From assembly GCA_963695705.1 (NCBI GenBank), contig CAVOHB010000009.1, forward strand, positions 620,001 to 684,000: 64,000 nucleotides of DNA, read 5' to 3'. How positions within the stretch are numbered: the first letter of the stretch is position 1; the number at the start of each line of letters is the position of its first letter. This DNA is from JBKPNJ01 sp963695705. GTDB lineage: Bacteria; Actinomycetota; Actinomycetes; Propionibacteriales; Nocardioidaceae. Below are positions 50,914 to 60,532 of the stretch, one piece after another. The notes below the pieces were generated by a model. It made no database searches. It was not told where the DNA came from and worked only from the letters and a program-made list of their open reading frames with translations. A program made the translations under genes and the position numbers.

Positions 50914-50944
50914 GGGAGGGGCACTGACCTCCAGTGCCCCTCCC
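50914..50944 (-). terminator. intra-operon hairpin between oppA and oppB
   Basis: GGGAGGGGCACTG and CAGTGCCCCTCCC form a perfect 13-bp stem around a 5-base loop, 30 bases after the binding-protein stop. Partial termination here would keep the binding protein in excess over the permeases, a known pattern in ABC operons. Confidence 0.75.
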
Positions 50945-50974
50945 GACAGTCTCATGCCATCAACCACTCCCGCA

Positions 50975-52567
50975 TCAGGGCTGGTAGGTGATCTTCCACA
51001 TCCGGAAGATGAACGCCGGGTCGAGCGTGTCCTCGACGCCCTTCATCCCGTTGGCGTACACAGCAATGTTCTTGCCGACCCAGTTCGGGATGAACGGGAC
51101 GTCCTTGGCCGCCAGGTCCTGCAGCTGACCGAAGATCTTCTGGCGCGCGCTCGGGTCGGTCGTGGCACGTTCCTTTGCGACGAGCTTGTCGGCCTCGGCG
51201 CTCTTGTAGCCATTGGAGAAGAAGCCGCCGTCGACCATGAACGGCCCCAGGTAGTTGTCGGCGTCGACATAGTCTGGGAACCAGCCGTAGAGGAACAGGT
51301 CGTAGGCACCCTGCTTCTCCAGATCCTGGTACTGCGTCCACTCTGCGCTCTTGAGCGTGACGTTGAACAGGCCGCTTTCCTCGAGCTCACGCTGGAACTC
51401 GGTGGCGTCGTCGACGGAGTTGGGCCCGTAGTGGGTCGGCGTGTAGCCGACGGTGATGTCGATCGGCGTCTTGATCCCGGCGTCGCTCAGCACCTTCTTG
51501 GCGCCGGCCACGTCGGGGCCGTCTCCATACGCGGTCTTGAAGGCCTCGTTGGCGCCGGGAAGCGCCGGGGGCACTATGGAGTACATCGGGGTGACCGTGC
51601 CCGAGTACGCCTTGTCGGCGATCGCTGCGCGGTCGATGATCATCGCCGCTGCCTGGCGGACAGCGAGCGGCTTGGCGACGGCGTTCTGCATCTGCCAGAC
51701 GTAGTACCTGATCTCCGCCCCCTGGCCCTCGGCGACGGTGACGTCGCTGTTGCCCTTCAGGTCGCTGAGGTCGGTCGGGCTCAGACTGCGCCAGGCGACC
51801 TGCACGTCACCGGACTCGACCGCCAGCTTCAGGGCCGACGTCTCCTTGTAGTAGCTGACGAACACCTGGGGTGCGCTCGGCTTGTTCGGTCCCGTGTAGT
51901 TGCCGTTCGCCTCGAGGACCGCCTGCTCGCCGGGCTTGTACTGGCTCAGCTTGTAGGGCCCCGACCCGATGATCTGGTCGTCGGGCAGCAGCTTGCTGTC
52001 GGGGAAGACATCCTCGTCGACGATCGCGGCCGCGGGTGTGGTCAGGACGTACTGGAAGGTCTGGTCGGGAGTCTTGAGGTGGAAGACGACCGTGCTGTCG
52101 TCGGGCGCGTCGACCGACGCGACCGAGGTGAACAGGGACGAGACAGCACTTGTCGGGTCCGCGATCTTGATGCTCCGGTCGACGCTGTACTTCACGTCTG
52201 AGGAGGTGAGAGGGTCGCCGTTGGAGAACTTGAGGCCCGCGTTCATCGTGCAGGTCAGGGTCTTGGGATCGGTGTAGGTGCACGACTTTGCCGCATCGCC
52301 CTCCGGAGTGACCTGACCGGCGGGGATCGTCAGCGGCGTCTGGTACAGGTTGTACTCCAGGGTCCATGAACCCTGGTCGTACGCGCCTGACGGGTCGATG
52401 GCGGTGACGGTGTCGGTAGTGCCGAGGATCCACGGCTCGCCGACGCCAGCGGGAGTCGACCCACCGGTCGTCGTTCCCCCGCTGCTGTCGTCCCCACCAC
52501 AAGCTGCGAGCGACGCCGCCAACATCCCGGCGCTGACAATTGCCAGCACACTCTTACTTCGGACCAC
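50975..52567 (-). CDS. oppA: peptide-binding lipoprotein (SBP family 5)
   Basis: An extracellular solute receptor of the OppA/DppA family, 530 residues. The N-terminal signal ends in the lipobox SLAAC at about residue 23, followed by a Gly/Thr/Ser linker. Core features include TYTDPKTLTCTMNAGLKFSNGDPLTSSDVKYSVDR, split here, and PYKLSQYKPGEQAVLEAN. The GTG follows GAGGTG. The substrate cannot be determined: peptides, nickel and other small molecules are all carried by this family. First gene of the five-gene operon. Confidence 0.9.
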   Translation of the reverse strand: MVRSKSVLAIVSAGMLAASLAACGGDDSSGGTTTGGSTPAGVGEPWILGTTDTVTAIDPSGAYDQGSWTLEYNLYQTPLTIPAGQVTPEGDAAKSCTYTDPKTLTCTMNAGLKFSNGDPLTSSDVKYSVDRSIKIADPTSAVSSLFTSVASVDAPDDSTVVFHLKTPDQTFQYVLTTPAAAIVDEDVFPDSKLLPDDQIIGSGPYKLSQYKPGEQAVLEANGNYTGPNKPSAPQVFVSYYKETSALKLAVESGDVQVAWRSLSPTDLSDLKGNSDVTVAEGQGAEIRYYVWQMQNAVAKPLAVRQAAAMIIDRAAIADKAYSGTVTPMYSIVPPALPGANEAFKTAYGDGPDVAGAKKVLSDAGIKTPIDITVGYTPTHYGPNSVDDATEFQRELEESGLFNVTLKSAEWTQYQDLEKQGAYDLFLYGWFPDYVDADNYLGPFMVDGGFFSNGYKSAEADKLVAKERATTDPSARQKIFGQLQDLAAKDVPFIPNWVGKNIAVYANGMKGVEDTLDPAFIFRMWKITYQP

Positions 52568-52713
52568 TTTTCACCTCACTGATCTGCGCCCCACCACGGT
52601 GCCGGGGCGACTGCAGGCGACGATAGCGCCTATTCCGGCCATGACTCTATGCACTGAGCGCACGCCGGCGGGTTGCAAAAACGCAACGGTTCGGGGATCG
52701 GGCCGGATTTTCG
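52568..52713. other. 146-bp gap between the opp operon and the HAD gene
   Basis: Should contain the opp promoter on the minus strand. No clear hexamer pair was identified. A 6-bp GGCCGG/CCGGCC stem at 52701-52727 spans the HAD stop codon and could end the metH-HAD transcript; this is weak. Confidence 0.35.
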
Positions 52714-53391
52714 TCAGATTCCCGGCCTGCCGACGAACAGCGCGGCGAGGTCACGAAGCGTGACACCTTGGAGGCTACGGAGCTGGCGGACGCCGGCTCC
52801 GAACGGGAACCGGACCTGGAGCGGGACGGCCACGACGCGGCAGCCGGCGGCCTCCGCCGAGCTGGCGCCGGTGGGCGAGTCCTCGATCGCGATGCAGTCG
52901 CCGGGACTCACGCCGAGGAGCTCAGCGGCCAGCAGATACGGCTCGGGATGCGGCTTGCCGTGAGCCACGTCGTCGCCGGCCACCACGGCCGCGAAGGTGT
53001 CCTCCGGCAGCGCTGCCAGCGCGGCTTTGACGAACCGGCGGTAGGACATCGTGACCAGCGCGCAGGGAACACCGTGCTGACCCATCTCGGTGAGGAGTTC
53101 GAGGGCGCCCGGCCGCCAGCTGACCGTACGCTCGACACCGGCGACTACATAGTCGAGAAGCTCCTCGACGATCTCGGCGGCGCTGAGCGGGAGACCCATC
53201 TTCTCGCGAATCACCGCTCCGGACTTGGGCAGGTCGTTGCCCACCAGCTCGAGCCCGTCGGCCTCGGTCCAGACCGCGCCATACTTGGCCGCCAGGTCAT
53301 GCTCGGCCCTGATCCACAACGGCTCCGAGTCCAGCAGCGTGCCGTCCAGGTCCCAGAGCACAGCCGCAGGCCGCCAGCCGTCAGCGGGCAT
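52714..53391 (-). CDS. HAD-superfamily phosphatase
   Basis: A 225-residue HAD subfamily IA hydrolase (beta-phosphoglucomutase/phosphatase group). Motif I is LWDLDGTLLDSE (nucleophile Asp14, acid Asp16), motif II is LVTMSYRR, and motif III/IV is KPHPEPYLLAAELLGVSPGDCIAIEDSPTGASSAEAAG. A helical cap lies between motifs I and II. The substrate is unknown. It overlaps the metH stop by 11 bp and is co-transcribed with it. Confidence 0.88.
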   Translation of the reverse strand: MPADGWRPAAVLWDLDGTLLDSEPLWIRAEHDLAAKYGAVWTEADGLELVGNDLPKSGAVIREKMGLPLSAAEIVEELLDYVVAGVERTVSWRPGALELLTEMGQHGVPCALVTMSYRRFVKAALAALPEDTFAAVVAGDDVAHGKPHPEPYLLAAELLGVSPGDCIAIEDSPTGASSAEAAGCRVVAVPLQVRFPFGAGVRQLRSLQGVTLRDLAALFVGRPGI

Positions 53392-56300
53392 TGAAGTACT
53401 TCGCCTCCGGGTGATGCACGACCATCGCGTCGGTGGACTGCTCGGGGTGCAGCTGGAGCTCCTCGCTCAAGGTGACCCCGATGCGCTCCGGCCTGAGCAG
53501 CCGGACGATCGTCGCTCGATCGTCCAGGTCCGGGCAGGCGGGATAGCCGAATGAGTAGCGAGATCCCCGGTATCCCTGCCGGAAGATCTGTCCCATGTCG
53601 TCGGCGTCCTCGTCGCCGAACTTCAACTCGTCGCGGACCCGCGCGTGCCAGTACTCGGCGAGCGCCTCGGTGAGCTGGACCGACAGCCCATGCAGCTCCA
53701 GGTAGTCGCGGTAGGCGTTCTTCTCGAACAGCTCGCCGGTGACCTCACTCACGTGTGCGCCCATCGTGACGAGATGGAAGGCGATCACGTCGAGCTCGCC
53801 GGACTCCTGGGGCCGGAAGAAGTCGCTCAGGCACAGGAAGCGGTCGCGATGCTGGCGCGGGAACGTGAACCTGGCGATCTCGGTCTTCTGGTCCGCCGCA
53901 TCGAGCACGACCAGGTCGTCGCCGGTCGAGAAACACGGCCAGTAGCCGTACACGACGGCCGGTTCCATGATGCCCTCGGTGAGGATCCGGTCCAGCCACA
54001 TCCGCAGCCTGGGACGACCGTCGGTCTCGACCAGCTCCTCGTACGACGGACCGCGGTCACCGCGTGAGCCACGCAACCCCCACTGGCCCATGAACGTCGC
54101 GCGCTCGTCCAGGTAGGAGGAGAAGTCGGCCAGCGTCAGGCCCTTGACAACCCGGTCACCCCAGAACGGCGGGGTAGGCACCCTGTTGTCGGTCGCGACA
54201 TCGGACCTGGTCGGGATGTCGAGCGGCTCGAGGACCTGGACGCTCGACCTGCCGCGGACCCGGCGTTCACGGGGCGCGGGCAGCGCGGCACCGGGTACGC
54301 CGCGCTTGACGGCCATCGCCGCATCCATCAGCCGCAGCCCCTCGAACGCGTCGCGGGCGTAGCGAACCTCACCGTCGAACAGCTGGCCGAGGTCCTGCTC
54401 GACGTAGGCGCGGGTCAGGGCCGCACCGCCGAGCAGCACCGGCCAGCGGGCCGCGAGTCCACGCTGGTTAAGCTCCTCGAGGTTCTCCTTCATCACCACC
54501 GTGCTCTTGACCAGGAGCCCGCTCATCCCGATGACGTCGGCCTGGTTCTCGGAGGCGGCCTCCAGGATCGCCGAGACGGGCTGTTTGATGCCGAGGTTGA
54601 CCACCGTGTAGCCGTTGTTGGTCAAGATGATGTCGACGAGGTTCTTGCCGATGTCGTGCACGTCGCCCTTGACGGTCGCGAGCACGATCGTGCCCTTCCC
54701 CTCCTCGTCGGTCTTGTCCATGTGCGGCTCGAGATAGGCGACGGCGGTCTTCATCACCTCGGCCGACTGCAGTACGAACGGCAGCTGCATCTCACCGGAC
54801 CCGAACAGCTCACCGACCACCTTCATGCCGGCCAGCAGGTCGTCGTTGATGATGTCGAGCGCGGAGCGTCCGAGGCCGAGACCCTCGTCGAGGTCGGCCT
54901 CGAGCCCGTTGCGCTCGCCGTCGATGATGCGCGCCCGGAGCCGCTCCGACAGCGGTAGGGACGCGAGCTCCTGGGCCCGGGACGCCTTGGCGTCGGTCTC
55001 CTTGACGTCGGTGAACACGTCGAGGAACGTCGACAGCGGGTCATACCCCTCCCGGCGGCGGTCGTACACGAGATCGAGTGCCACGTCACGCTGGACGTCG
55101 GGGATGCGGGACAGCGGGATGATCTTGGCCGCGTGCACGATCGCGGAGTCGAGGCCGGCCTTGACACACTCGTGCAGAAAGACCGAGTTCAGCACCGTCC
55201 GGGCCGCCGGCTTGAGGCCGAAGGACACGTTCGAGACACCAAGCGTGGTCTGCACCGCGGGGTAGAGCCGCTTGACCTCGCGGATCGCCTCGATCGTCTC
55301 GAGCGCGTCACGCCGCGTCTCCTCCTGGCCGGTGGCGATGGGGAACGTCAGGCAGTCGACGATGATGTCGTCGACTCGAAGACCCCACTGCTGGACGAGG
55401 TTGTCGATCAGCCGGGAGGCCACGCGAACCTTCCAGTCCGCCGTGCGCGCCTGACCCTCCTCGTCGATGGTCAGGGCCACGACCGCCGCGCCGTGCTCCT
55501 TCACGATCGGCATGATCCGGGAGAAGCGCGACCCGGGCCCGTCGCCGTCCTCGTAGTTGACCGAGTTGATGACACAGCGTCCGGCCAGCCGCTCCAGGCC
55601 CGCCTCGATGACGGCCGGCTCGGTCGAGTCGAGCATCACCGGCAGCGTCGACGAGGTGGACATGCGGGCCGCCGCCGTCGCCATGTCGGCAACGCCGTCC
55701 CGGCCAACGTAGTCGACGCAGAGGTCGAGGATGTGCGCGCCGTCGCGGATCTGGGCGCGGGCGATCTCCACGCAGTCGTCCCAGTTCTCGGCGAGCATGG
55801 CGTCGCGGAACGCCCGGCTGCCGTTGGCGTTCGTCCGTTCCCCGATCGACAGGTACGACGTGTCCTGGCGGAACGGCACGTGCTGGTACAGCGACGACGC
55901 CCCCGGGTCCGGCAGGCTCTTCCGGCTGGCGATCTCACGTCCGCGCACCCGATCCACGACCTGGCGGATGTGTTCCGGCGTCGTGCCGCAGCAGCCGCCG
56001 ACGAGGGACAGCCCGAAGTCTCGGGTGAACGTGTCGTGAGCGTCGGCGAGCTCCTGCGCCGTCAGCGGGTAGCTGGCGCCGTCCGCTGTCAGCTGCGGCA
56101 GCCCCGCGTTGGGCATGCAGGCCAGGCCGATCGAGGCATGCCGGGACAGGTGACGCAGGTGCTCGCTCATCTCGGTCGGGCCGGTGGCGCAGTTCAAGCC
56201 GATCAGGTCGATGCCGAGCGGTTCCAGCGCAGTCAGCGCCGCGCCGATCTCCGTTCCGAGCAGCATCGTGCCGGTGGTCTCGACGGTCACCGAGACGATC

Positions 56301-56866
56301 AGCGGGAGGTCCGTGCCGGCCGCCGCGATGGACCGCTTCGCACCGATCAGCGCGGCCTTGGCCTGGAGCAGGTCCTGCGCCGTCTCCACCAGGACCGCAT
56401 CGGCGCCTCCGTCGATGAGTCCCCGCACCTGCTCGGCGTACGCGTCGCGCAGTGCTGCGAAGCTCACGTGCCCGAGCGTGGGCAGCTTGGTTCCAGGACC
56501 TACCGAGCCGAGAACCCAGCGCTCCTGGCCACCCGTCGTCCACTCGTCGGCGGCCGCCCGCGCGATGGCCGCCCCCGCGTGCGCGAGTTCGTAGATCCGG
56601 TCGGAGATGTCGTACTCGGCCAGGTTCGCCAGGTTGGCGCCGAAGGTGTTCGTCTCGACGGCGTCCGCCCCGACCTGGAAGTAGGCGTCGTGGATGGCGC
56701 GCACGACGTCCGGGCGCGTCACGTTGAGAATCTCGTTGCAGCCCTCGAGGTCGTTGAAGTCGTTCAGGCTGAGGTCGTGTGCCTGCAGCATCGTCCCCAT
56801 CGCCCCGTCCGCCACGACGACGCGCTCAGTGAGCGCTCGGCGAAGAGCGGCAGGTCCGATGGTCAC
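53381..56866 (-). CDS. metH: cobalamin-dependent methionine synthase
   Basis: Transfers a methyl group from methyltetrahydrofolate to homocysteine via B12. From the GTG at 56866 (GGGAG five bases upstream) it has 1161 residues. The homocysteine domain has zinc ligands Cys225, Cys292 and Cys293 (GGCCGT). The pterin domain starts near YLSIGERTNANGSRAF (about 338). The B12 cap and binding domain has DVHDIG at 735-740 with His737 as cobalt ligand. The C-terminal SAM-dependent reactivation domain ends with YSFGYPACPDL. No cobalamin riboswitch was recognised in the 146-bp upstream gap. Confidence 0.96.
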   Translation of the reverse strand: MTIGPAALRRALTERVVVADGAMGTMLQAHDLSLNDFNDLEGCNEILNVTRPDVVRAIHDAYFQVGADAVETNTFGANLANLAEYDISDRIYELAHAGAAIARAAADEWTTGGQERWVLGSVGPGTKLPTLGHVSFAALRDAYAEQVRGLIDGGADAVLVETAQDLLQAKAALIGAKRSIAAAGTDLPLIVSVTVETTGTMLLGTEIGAALTALEPLGIDLIGLNCATGPTEMSEHLRHLSRHASIGLACMPNAGLPQLTADGASYPLTAQELADAHDTFTRDFGLSLVGGCCGTTPEHIRQVVDRVRGREIASRKSLPDPGASSLYQHVPFRQDTSYLSIGERTNANGSRAFRDAMLAENWDDCVEIARAQIRDGAHILDLCVDYVGRDGVADMATAAARMSTSSTLPVMLDSTEPAVIEAGLERLAGRCVINSVNYEDGDGPGSRFSRIMPIVKEHGAAVVALTIDEEGQARTADWKVRVASRLIDNLVQQWGLRVDDIIVDCLTFPIATGQEETRRDALETIEAIREVKRLYPAVQTTLGVSNVSFGLKPAARTVLNSVFLHECVKAGLDSAIVHAAKIIPLSRIPDVQRDVALDLVYDRRREGYDPLSTFLDVFTDVKETDAKASRAQELASLPLSERLRARIIDGERNGLEADLDEGLGLGRSALDIINDDLLAGMKVVGELFGSGEMQLPFVLQSAEVMKTAVAYLEPHMDKTDEEGKGTIVLATVKGDVHDIGKNLVDIILTNNGYTVVNLGIKQPVSAILEAASENQADVIGMSGLLVKSTVVMKENLEELNQRGLAARWPVLLGGAALTRAYVEQDLGQLFDGEVRYARDAFEGLRLMDAAMAVKRGVPGAALPAPRERRVRGRSSVQVLEPLDIPTRSDVATDNRVPTPPFWGDRVVKGLTLADFSSYLDERATFMGQWGLRGSRGDRGPSYEELVETDGRPRLRMWLDRILTEGIMEPAVVYGYWPCFSTGDDLVVLDAADQKTEIARFTFPRQHRDRFLCLSDFFRPQESGELDVIAFHLVTMGAHVSEVTGELFEKNAYRDYLELHGLSVQLTEALAEYWHARVRDELKFGDEDADDMGQIFRQGYRGSRYSFGYPACPDLDDRATIVRLLRPERIGVTLSEELQLHPEQSTDAMVVHHPEAKYFNAR

Positions 56867-57000
56867 GTGGACTCCCAGTCGAGCAAGGTGGACAGGGGCG
56901 GTGCACAGGCGTTCAAGGCTAACCCAGTGTCCAAGGAGTGGACCGTCTTCTCGCATTCCGGGCGGGTGTTCTCGCACTGCGGACATGGCGGGTGTGGCCG

Positions 57001-57006
57001 TAGGCT
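57001..57006 (+). promoter_or_regulatory. -10 hexamer TAGGCT for the PAC2 gene
   Basis: Six bases upstream of the GTG at 57013; leaderless. Confidence 0.55.
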
Positions 57007-57012
57007 GGCCGG

Positions 57013-57864
57013 GTGATCGAACTGCAGGCCATCCCCAACCTCGTCGATCCCGTGCTGATCGCCGCCTTCGAGGGGTGGAACGACGCGGCGGACTCGGCGT
57101 CGGCGGTCCTGGATCACCTCTGTTCGGTCTGGGAGGGCAGCGTTGTCGCTGCCCTGGACCCGGAGGAGTACTACGACTTCCAGGTGAACCGGCCGACGGT
57201 CTCGATCGACTCCGACGGCGACCGGCAGCTCACCTGGCCGACGACACAGCTGTGCGTGGTACGCCTCGAGGACGCCAGGCGTGACATCATCCTGCTTCGA
57301 GGTGTCGAGCCCAACATGCGGTGGCGGCAGTTCTGCGCCGAGCTGTTGGCCACCGCCGACGACATGGGCACTCAGCTGGTGGTCACGCTGGGTGCGCTGC
57401 TTGCCGACGTGCCGCACACCCGTCCCATCCCTGTCACCGGAACCGCCAGCGACCAGAAGCTGGCCCGGGGGCTGGCACTCGAGCAGTCTCGCTACGAGGG
57501 CCCGACGGGCATCGTCGGCGTCTTCCAGGACGCCTGTCAGCGGCTCGGACTTCCCGCGGTCTCGTTCTGGGCCGCTGTACCGCACTACGTGGCGCAACCT
57601 CCGTGCCCGAAGGCCACGCTCGCGCTTCTCCGTCAACTCGAGGAGATGCTCGACATCGCCATCCCGCTGGGTGAGCTTCCCGAGGAGGCACGCGCGTGGG
57701 AACGGGGGGTCGACGAGCTGTCGAGCGAGGACTCCGAGATCGCGGAGTACGTCCAGTCCCTTGAGCAGGCACGCGACACCTCCGATCTGCCGGAGGCCAG
57801 TGGCGAGGCGATCGCCCGCGAGTTCGAGCGTTATCTCAAGCGCCGCCAGAGCGGCGACTCCTGA
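57013..57864 (+). CDS. PAC2 family protein (proteasome assembly chaperone-like)
   Basis: A 283-residue PAC2-fold protein. The N-terminus LVDPVLIAAFEGWNDAADSASA is the family signature, followed by LVVTLGALLADVPHTRPIPVTGTA and GIVGVFQDACQRLGLPAVSFWAAVPHYVAQPP. The C-terminal 60 residues are acidic and helical. PAC2 proteins help assemble eukaryotic proteasomes; the bacterial role is unknown. It is divergent from metH, matching Rv2125/Rv2124c. Confidence 0.88.
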   Translation: MIELQAIPNLVDPVLIAAFEGWNDAADSASAVLDHLCSVWEGSVVAALDPEEYYDFQVNRPTVSIDSDGDRQLTWPTTQLCVVRLEDARRDIILLRGVEPNMRWRQFCAELLATADDMGTQLVVTLGALLADVPHTRPIPVTGTASDQKLARGLALEQSRYEGPTGIVGVFQDACQRLGLPAVSFWAAVPHYVAQPPCPKATLALLRQLEEMLDIAIPLGELPEEARAWERGVDELSSEDSEIAEYVQSLEQARDTSDLPEASGEAIAREFERYLKRRQSGDS

Positions 57865-57887
57865 CGCGACATCCGATCATCCGGCTG

Positions 57888-59126
57888 CTACACGACTACG
57901 CCGAGGCAGAGGTCGGTGACCGCCCGGATCTCGGGGGCGCCGTCGACGCCGCCGGTCGGACCACCCGACAGGGCGGCATCGGCCCATGCGTCGACGGCAG
58001 CCAACGCACCCGGGGCGTCGATGTCGTCCGCCAGTGCTTGACGGACGTCGGCGACCACGGGCGTCGCATCCGGTCCCCCCGCATCGACCGCCGAGCGCCA
58101 CCGGTCGAGCCGCTCCGCTGCGGTCGTCACTGCGCCGCCGTCCCAGTCCCAGTCGGTGCGGTAGTGGTGCGCGAGCAGGGCGAGGCGGATCGCCATGGGG
58201 TCGACGCCGTCCTTGCGCAGAGTCGAGACGAACACCAGGTTCCCCTTGGACTTCGACATCTTCGCGCCGTCGAGGCCGACCATTCCGGCGTGGACATATG
58301 CATACGCGAAGGGCGCGCGAGAGCTCGCGACCTCGGCTCCGGATGCGCACATCTCGTGGTGCGGGAAGATCAGGTCGCTGCCGCCGCCCTGGACGTCGAA
58401 GGGGATTCCGAGGTACTGCAGGGCGATCGCGCTGCACTCGATGTGCCAGCCCGGCCGGCCCTTCCCGTGCGGACTGCTCCAGCCGGGTTGGTCCCCGCGC
58501 TGGCGCGTCCACAGCAGCGGGTCGAGCGGGTCCTGCTTTCCCTCCCGGTCAGGGTCTCCGCCGCGTTCCCTGAACAGAGCCAGCATGCCATCGCGGTCGA
58601 GCCGGGAAACGCTGCCGAACGATGGGTCGGCGGCAACCGGGAAGTAGAGGTCGCCGTCGAGGTCGTATACCGCGTCCTTCGCGCGGAGCTGACCGATCAG
58701 GTCGACGATCGCGGGGATCGACTCGACCGCACCGATGTAGTGGGTCGGGGGTACGACCCTCAGCGCGGCCATGTCGTCGCGGAACAGCTCGGTCTCGCGC
58801 TCGGCCAGAGCGTCCCAGTCCTCACCGGTCGCGGCGGCGCGCTCGAGTAGCGGATCGTCGACGTCGGTGACGTTCTGTACGTAGTGCACGTCGTGCCCGG
58901 CTGAACGCCAGGCTCGCAGCACCAGATCGAATGCCACGTAGGTTGCGGCATGACCCACATGGGTGGCGTCGTACGGCGTGATCCCGCAGACATACATGCG
59001 CGCCGTCGGCCCAGGACGGGTCGTGACGATCGAACCGGACGTCGTGTCGTGCAACCGCACCGCGGGAGCGTCGCCGAAGCGCTTCAGCCGATCGAAGGAG
59101 AGCTCCGGCGAGCGCCACGCATCCAT
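57888..59126 (-). CDS. mshC: mycothiol ligase MshC
   Basis: L-cysteine:glucosaminyl-inositol ligase, the ATP-dependent step that adds Cys in mycothiol synthesis. The 412 residues are a CysRS paralog: CGITPYDATHVGHAATYVAFD (zinc Cys plus HIGH-like), GWHIECSAIAL, the second zinc site near FPHHEMCASGAE, and KMSKSKGN. CGITPYDATH rather than the CGPTVY of CysRS identifies MshC. The ATG has TAGGCT seven bases upstream. It converges on the PAC2 gene. Confidence 0.95.
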   Translation of the reverse strand: MDAWRSPELSFDRLKRFGDAPAVRLHDTTSGSIVTTRPGPTARMYVCGITPYDATHVGHAATYVAFDLVLRAWRSAGHDVHYVQNVTDVDDPLLERAAATGEDWDALAERETELFRDDMAALRVVPPTHYIGAVESIPAIVDLIGQLRAKDAVYDLDGDLYFPVAADPSFGSVSRLDRDGMLALFRERGGDPDREGKQDPLDPLLWTRQRGDQPGWSSPHGKGRPGWHIECSAIALQYLGIPFDVQGGGSDLIFPHHEMCASGAEVASSRAPFAYAYVHAGMVGLDGAKMSKSKGNLVFVSTLRKDGVDPMAIRLALLAHHYRTDWDWDGGAVTTAAERLDRWRSAVDAGGPDATPVVADVRQALADDIDAPGALAAVDAWADAALSGGPTGGVDGAPEIRAVTDLCLGVVV

Positions 59127-59133
59127 GCGCCGC

Positions 59134-59139
59134 AGCCTA
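59134..59139 (-). promoter_or_regulatory. -10 hexamer TAGGCT for mshC
   Basis: Seven bases upstream of the ATG, no ribosome binding site. Confidence 0.5.
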
Positions 59140-59150
59140 ATGCGCCGCGT

Positions 59151-59933
59151 TCAGAAGGCCGGCCATGGGATCGACGGCCACGCGTTACCGCGACCGGGAA
59201 AAGTCTTACGGCGAAGCAATTGCGTGATGCGTCGTCGGAGCGCGACGACCTCCAGTGGCGAGACCAGCGAGCAGAGGTTCGACACCGAGTCCTCATCGTC
59301 GAGCCGGGCGCGCAGCCGGCCGACGTCGTCGAGGATGTCCTCCGGGATCGGTTGTGAAGCCCACCCCCACAGGACGGTGCGCAGCTTGGGGTCGGCATGG
59401 AACGTCACTCCATGATCGACGCCGTAGACCCGCTCGGGGGTCGGCAGCAGATGGCCACCCTTGCGGTCGGCGTTGTTGACGACCACGTCGAAGACGGCCA
59501 TCCGGGCCAGCGCGGGATCGTCGGCGTGGACGAGCGAGATCGGGTTGCCGAACTGGTCCTCGGCATCCAGCACCCGCAGCCAACCGTCGCTCACCCGACC
59601 CACCGGCATCAGGTCGACGAGCTCACGGCCGTCGGTATCGATCCACAGCTGACACATCCCCGGTCCGAAGGGCCCGTCCCGGATCACGGTCTGCGGCACC
59701 AGATGCCATCCCAGCCAGTCCGACACCATCCGCGCCGCAACCTCGCGCCCGGCCAGCGAGCCGGTGGGGAAGTCCCAGAGCGGTCGCTCGCCCCGGATCG
59801 GCTTGTACACGCACCGTCGAGTCAGGCCGTCCAGCGTCAGGTCGGCCACGAAGGTCGCGTTGGACGCGTCGATCAGCCTGCCCTCGATCTCCATCACCCC
59901 GGCGTCCAGCAGCGGGCCGACGTCGACGCTCAC
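59151..59933 (-). CDS. SCO1664 family protein (phosphatidylinositol-kinase-like fold)
   Basis: A 260-residue protein of a conserved actinobacterial family with remote similarity to PI3/4-kinases. It contains YKPIRGERPLWDFPTGSL (a Lys reminiscent of nucleotide binding), AVFDVVVNNADRKGGHLL (catalytic-loop-like N-N-A-D) and VYGVDHGVTFH (metal-Asp-like). The GTG overlaps the DUF3090 stop as GTGA. Counterpart of Rv2133c, between mshC and DUF3090. The activity is unproven. Confidence 0.83.
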   Translation of the reverse strand: MSVDVGPLLDAGVMEIEGRLIDASNATFVADLTLDGLTRRCVYKPIRGERPLWDFPTGSLAGREVAARMVSDWLGWHLVPQTVIRDGPFGPGMCQLWIDTDGRELVDLMPVGRVSDGWLRVLDAEDQFGNPISLVHADDPALARMAVFDVVVNNADRKGGHLLPTPERVYGVDHGVTFHADPKLRTVLWGWASQPIPEDILDDVGRLRARLDDEDSVSNLCSLVSPLEVVALRRRITQLLRRKTFPGRGNAWPSIPWPAF

Positions 59934-60520
59934 TGCCGCGTGCGCCGGAACCCGTTGGCGCGGGGGCACAGGTGACCCTCCGGATCCAGTGGTCCACCGC
60001 AGAACGGGCACGGTGGCCGCCCGGCCGAGACCACCGTCAGTGCGCGGGAGGCGAAGCTGCGCGCCGCGCTGGGAGGTACGCGGACCAGGAGAACCTCCTC
60101 CGCAGTCGGTTCGACCGGGAACTCCTCGTCGGTCTCCTCGGGCGGTTCACCGGACTCGTCCTCGGCGACCTCAGCGACGTCGACGACCGGGAACACCTCG
60201 ATCGCCAGCACCTCGTCCTCGGCGTCCCACGCCAATGTCATCGTGCCGACCCGGAACTCGTCGACGATCGGCTGGTCGAGAGGCTCGGTGTCGATGCCGT
60301 CGCCGGACGGGTCGGTGTCCGCACTGGTCTGGAGGGCGACCTGGTCGAGCAGGGTGTTGATGCGCTCGGCGAGTACGGCGACCTGCTCCTTCTCCAGCGA
60401 GACGCTGGTGATCCGCTCTCCCGTCCTGGCCTGGAGGAAGAACGTGCGCTGCCCGGGAGGGCCCACCGTGCCGGTGATGAACCGGTCCGGCGGGTCGTGG
60501 CGGTGGACGACGAGTGCCAT
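59930..60520 (-). CDS. DUF3090 family protein
   Basis: A 196-residue actinobacterial protein of unknown function. It starts with VHRHDPPDRFITGTVGPPGQRTFFLQAR, has an acidic insertion (EDESGEPPEETDEEF), and ends with a zinc-ribbon-like CPFCGGPLDPEGHLCPRANG. Counterpart of Rv2134c. It overlaps the SCO1664-like gene by 4 bp. The ATG has TAGGCT six bases upstream. Confidence 0.87.
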   Translation of the reverse strand: MALVVHRHDPPDRFITGTVGPPGQRTFFLQARTGERITSVSLEKEQVAVLAERINTLLDQVALQTSADTDPSGDGIDTEPLDQPIVDEFRVGTMTLAWDAEDEVLAIEVFPVVDVAEVAEDESGEPPEETDEEFPVEPTAEEVLLVRVPPSAARSFASRALTVVSAGRPPCPFCGGPLDPEGHLCPRANGFRRTRQ

Positions 60521-60526
60521 GGTCCG

Positions 60527-60532
60527 AGCCTA
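60527..60532 (-). promoter_or_regulatory. -10 hexamer TAGGCT for the DUF3090 gene
   Basis: Six bases upstream of the ATG and within the 3' end of the preceding phosphomutase gene region. Confidence 0.5.

Noticed and set aside
56867..57012. A cobalamin riboswitch in front of metH
   Set aside because: The gap is only 146 bp, the conserved B12-box pattern was not seen, and metH has a normal Shine-Dalgarno start.
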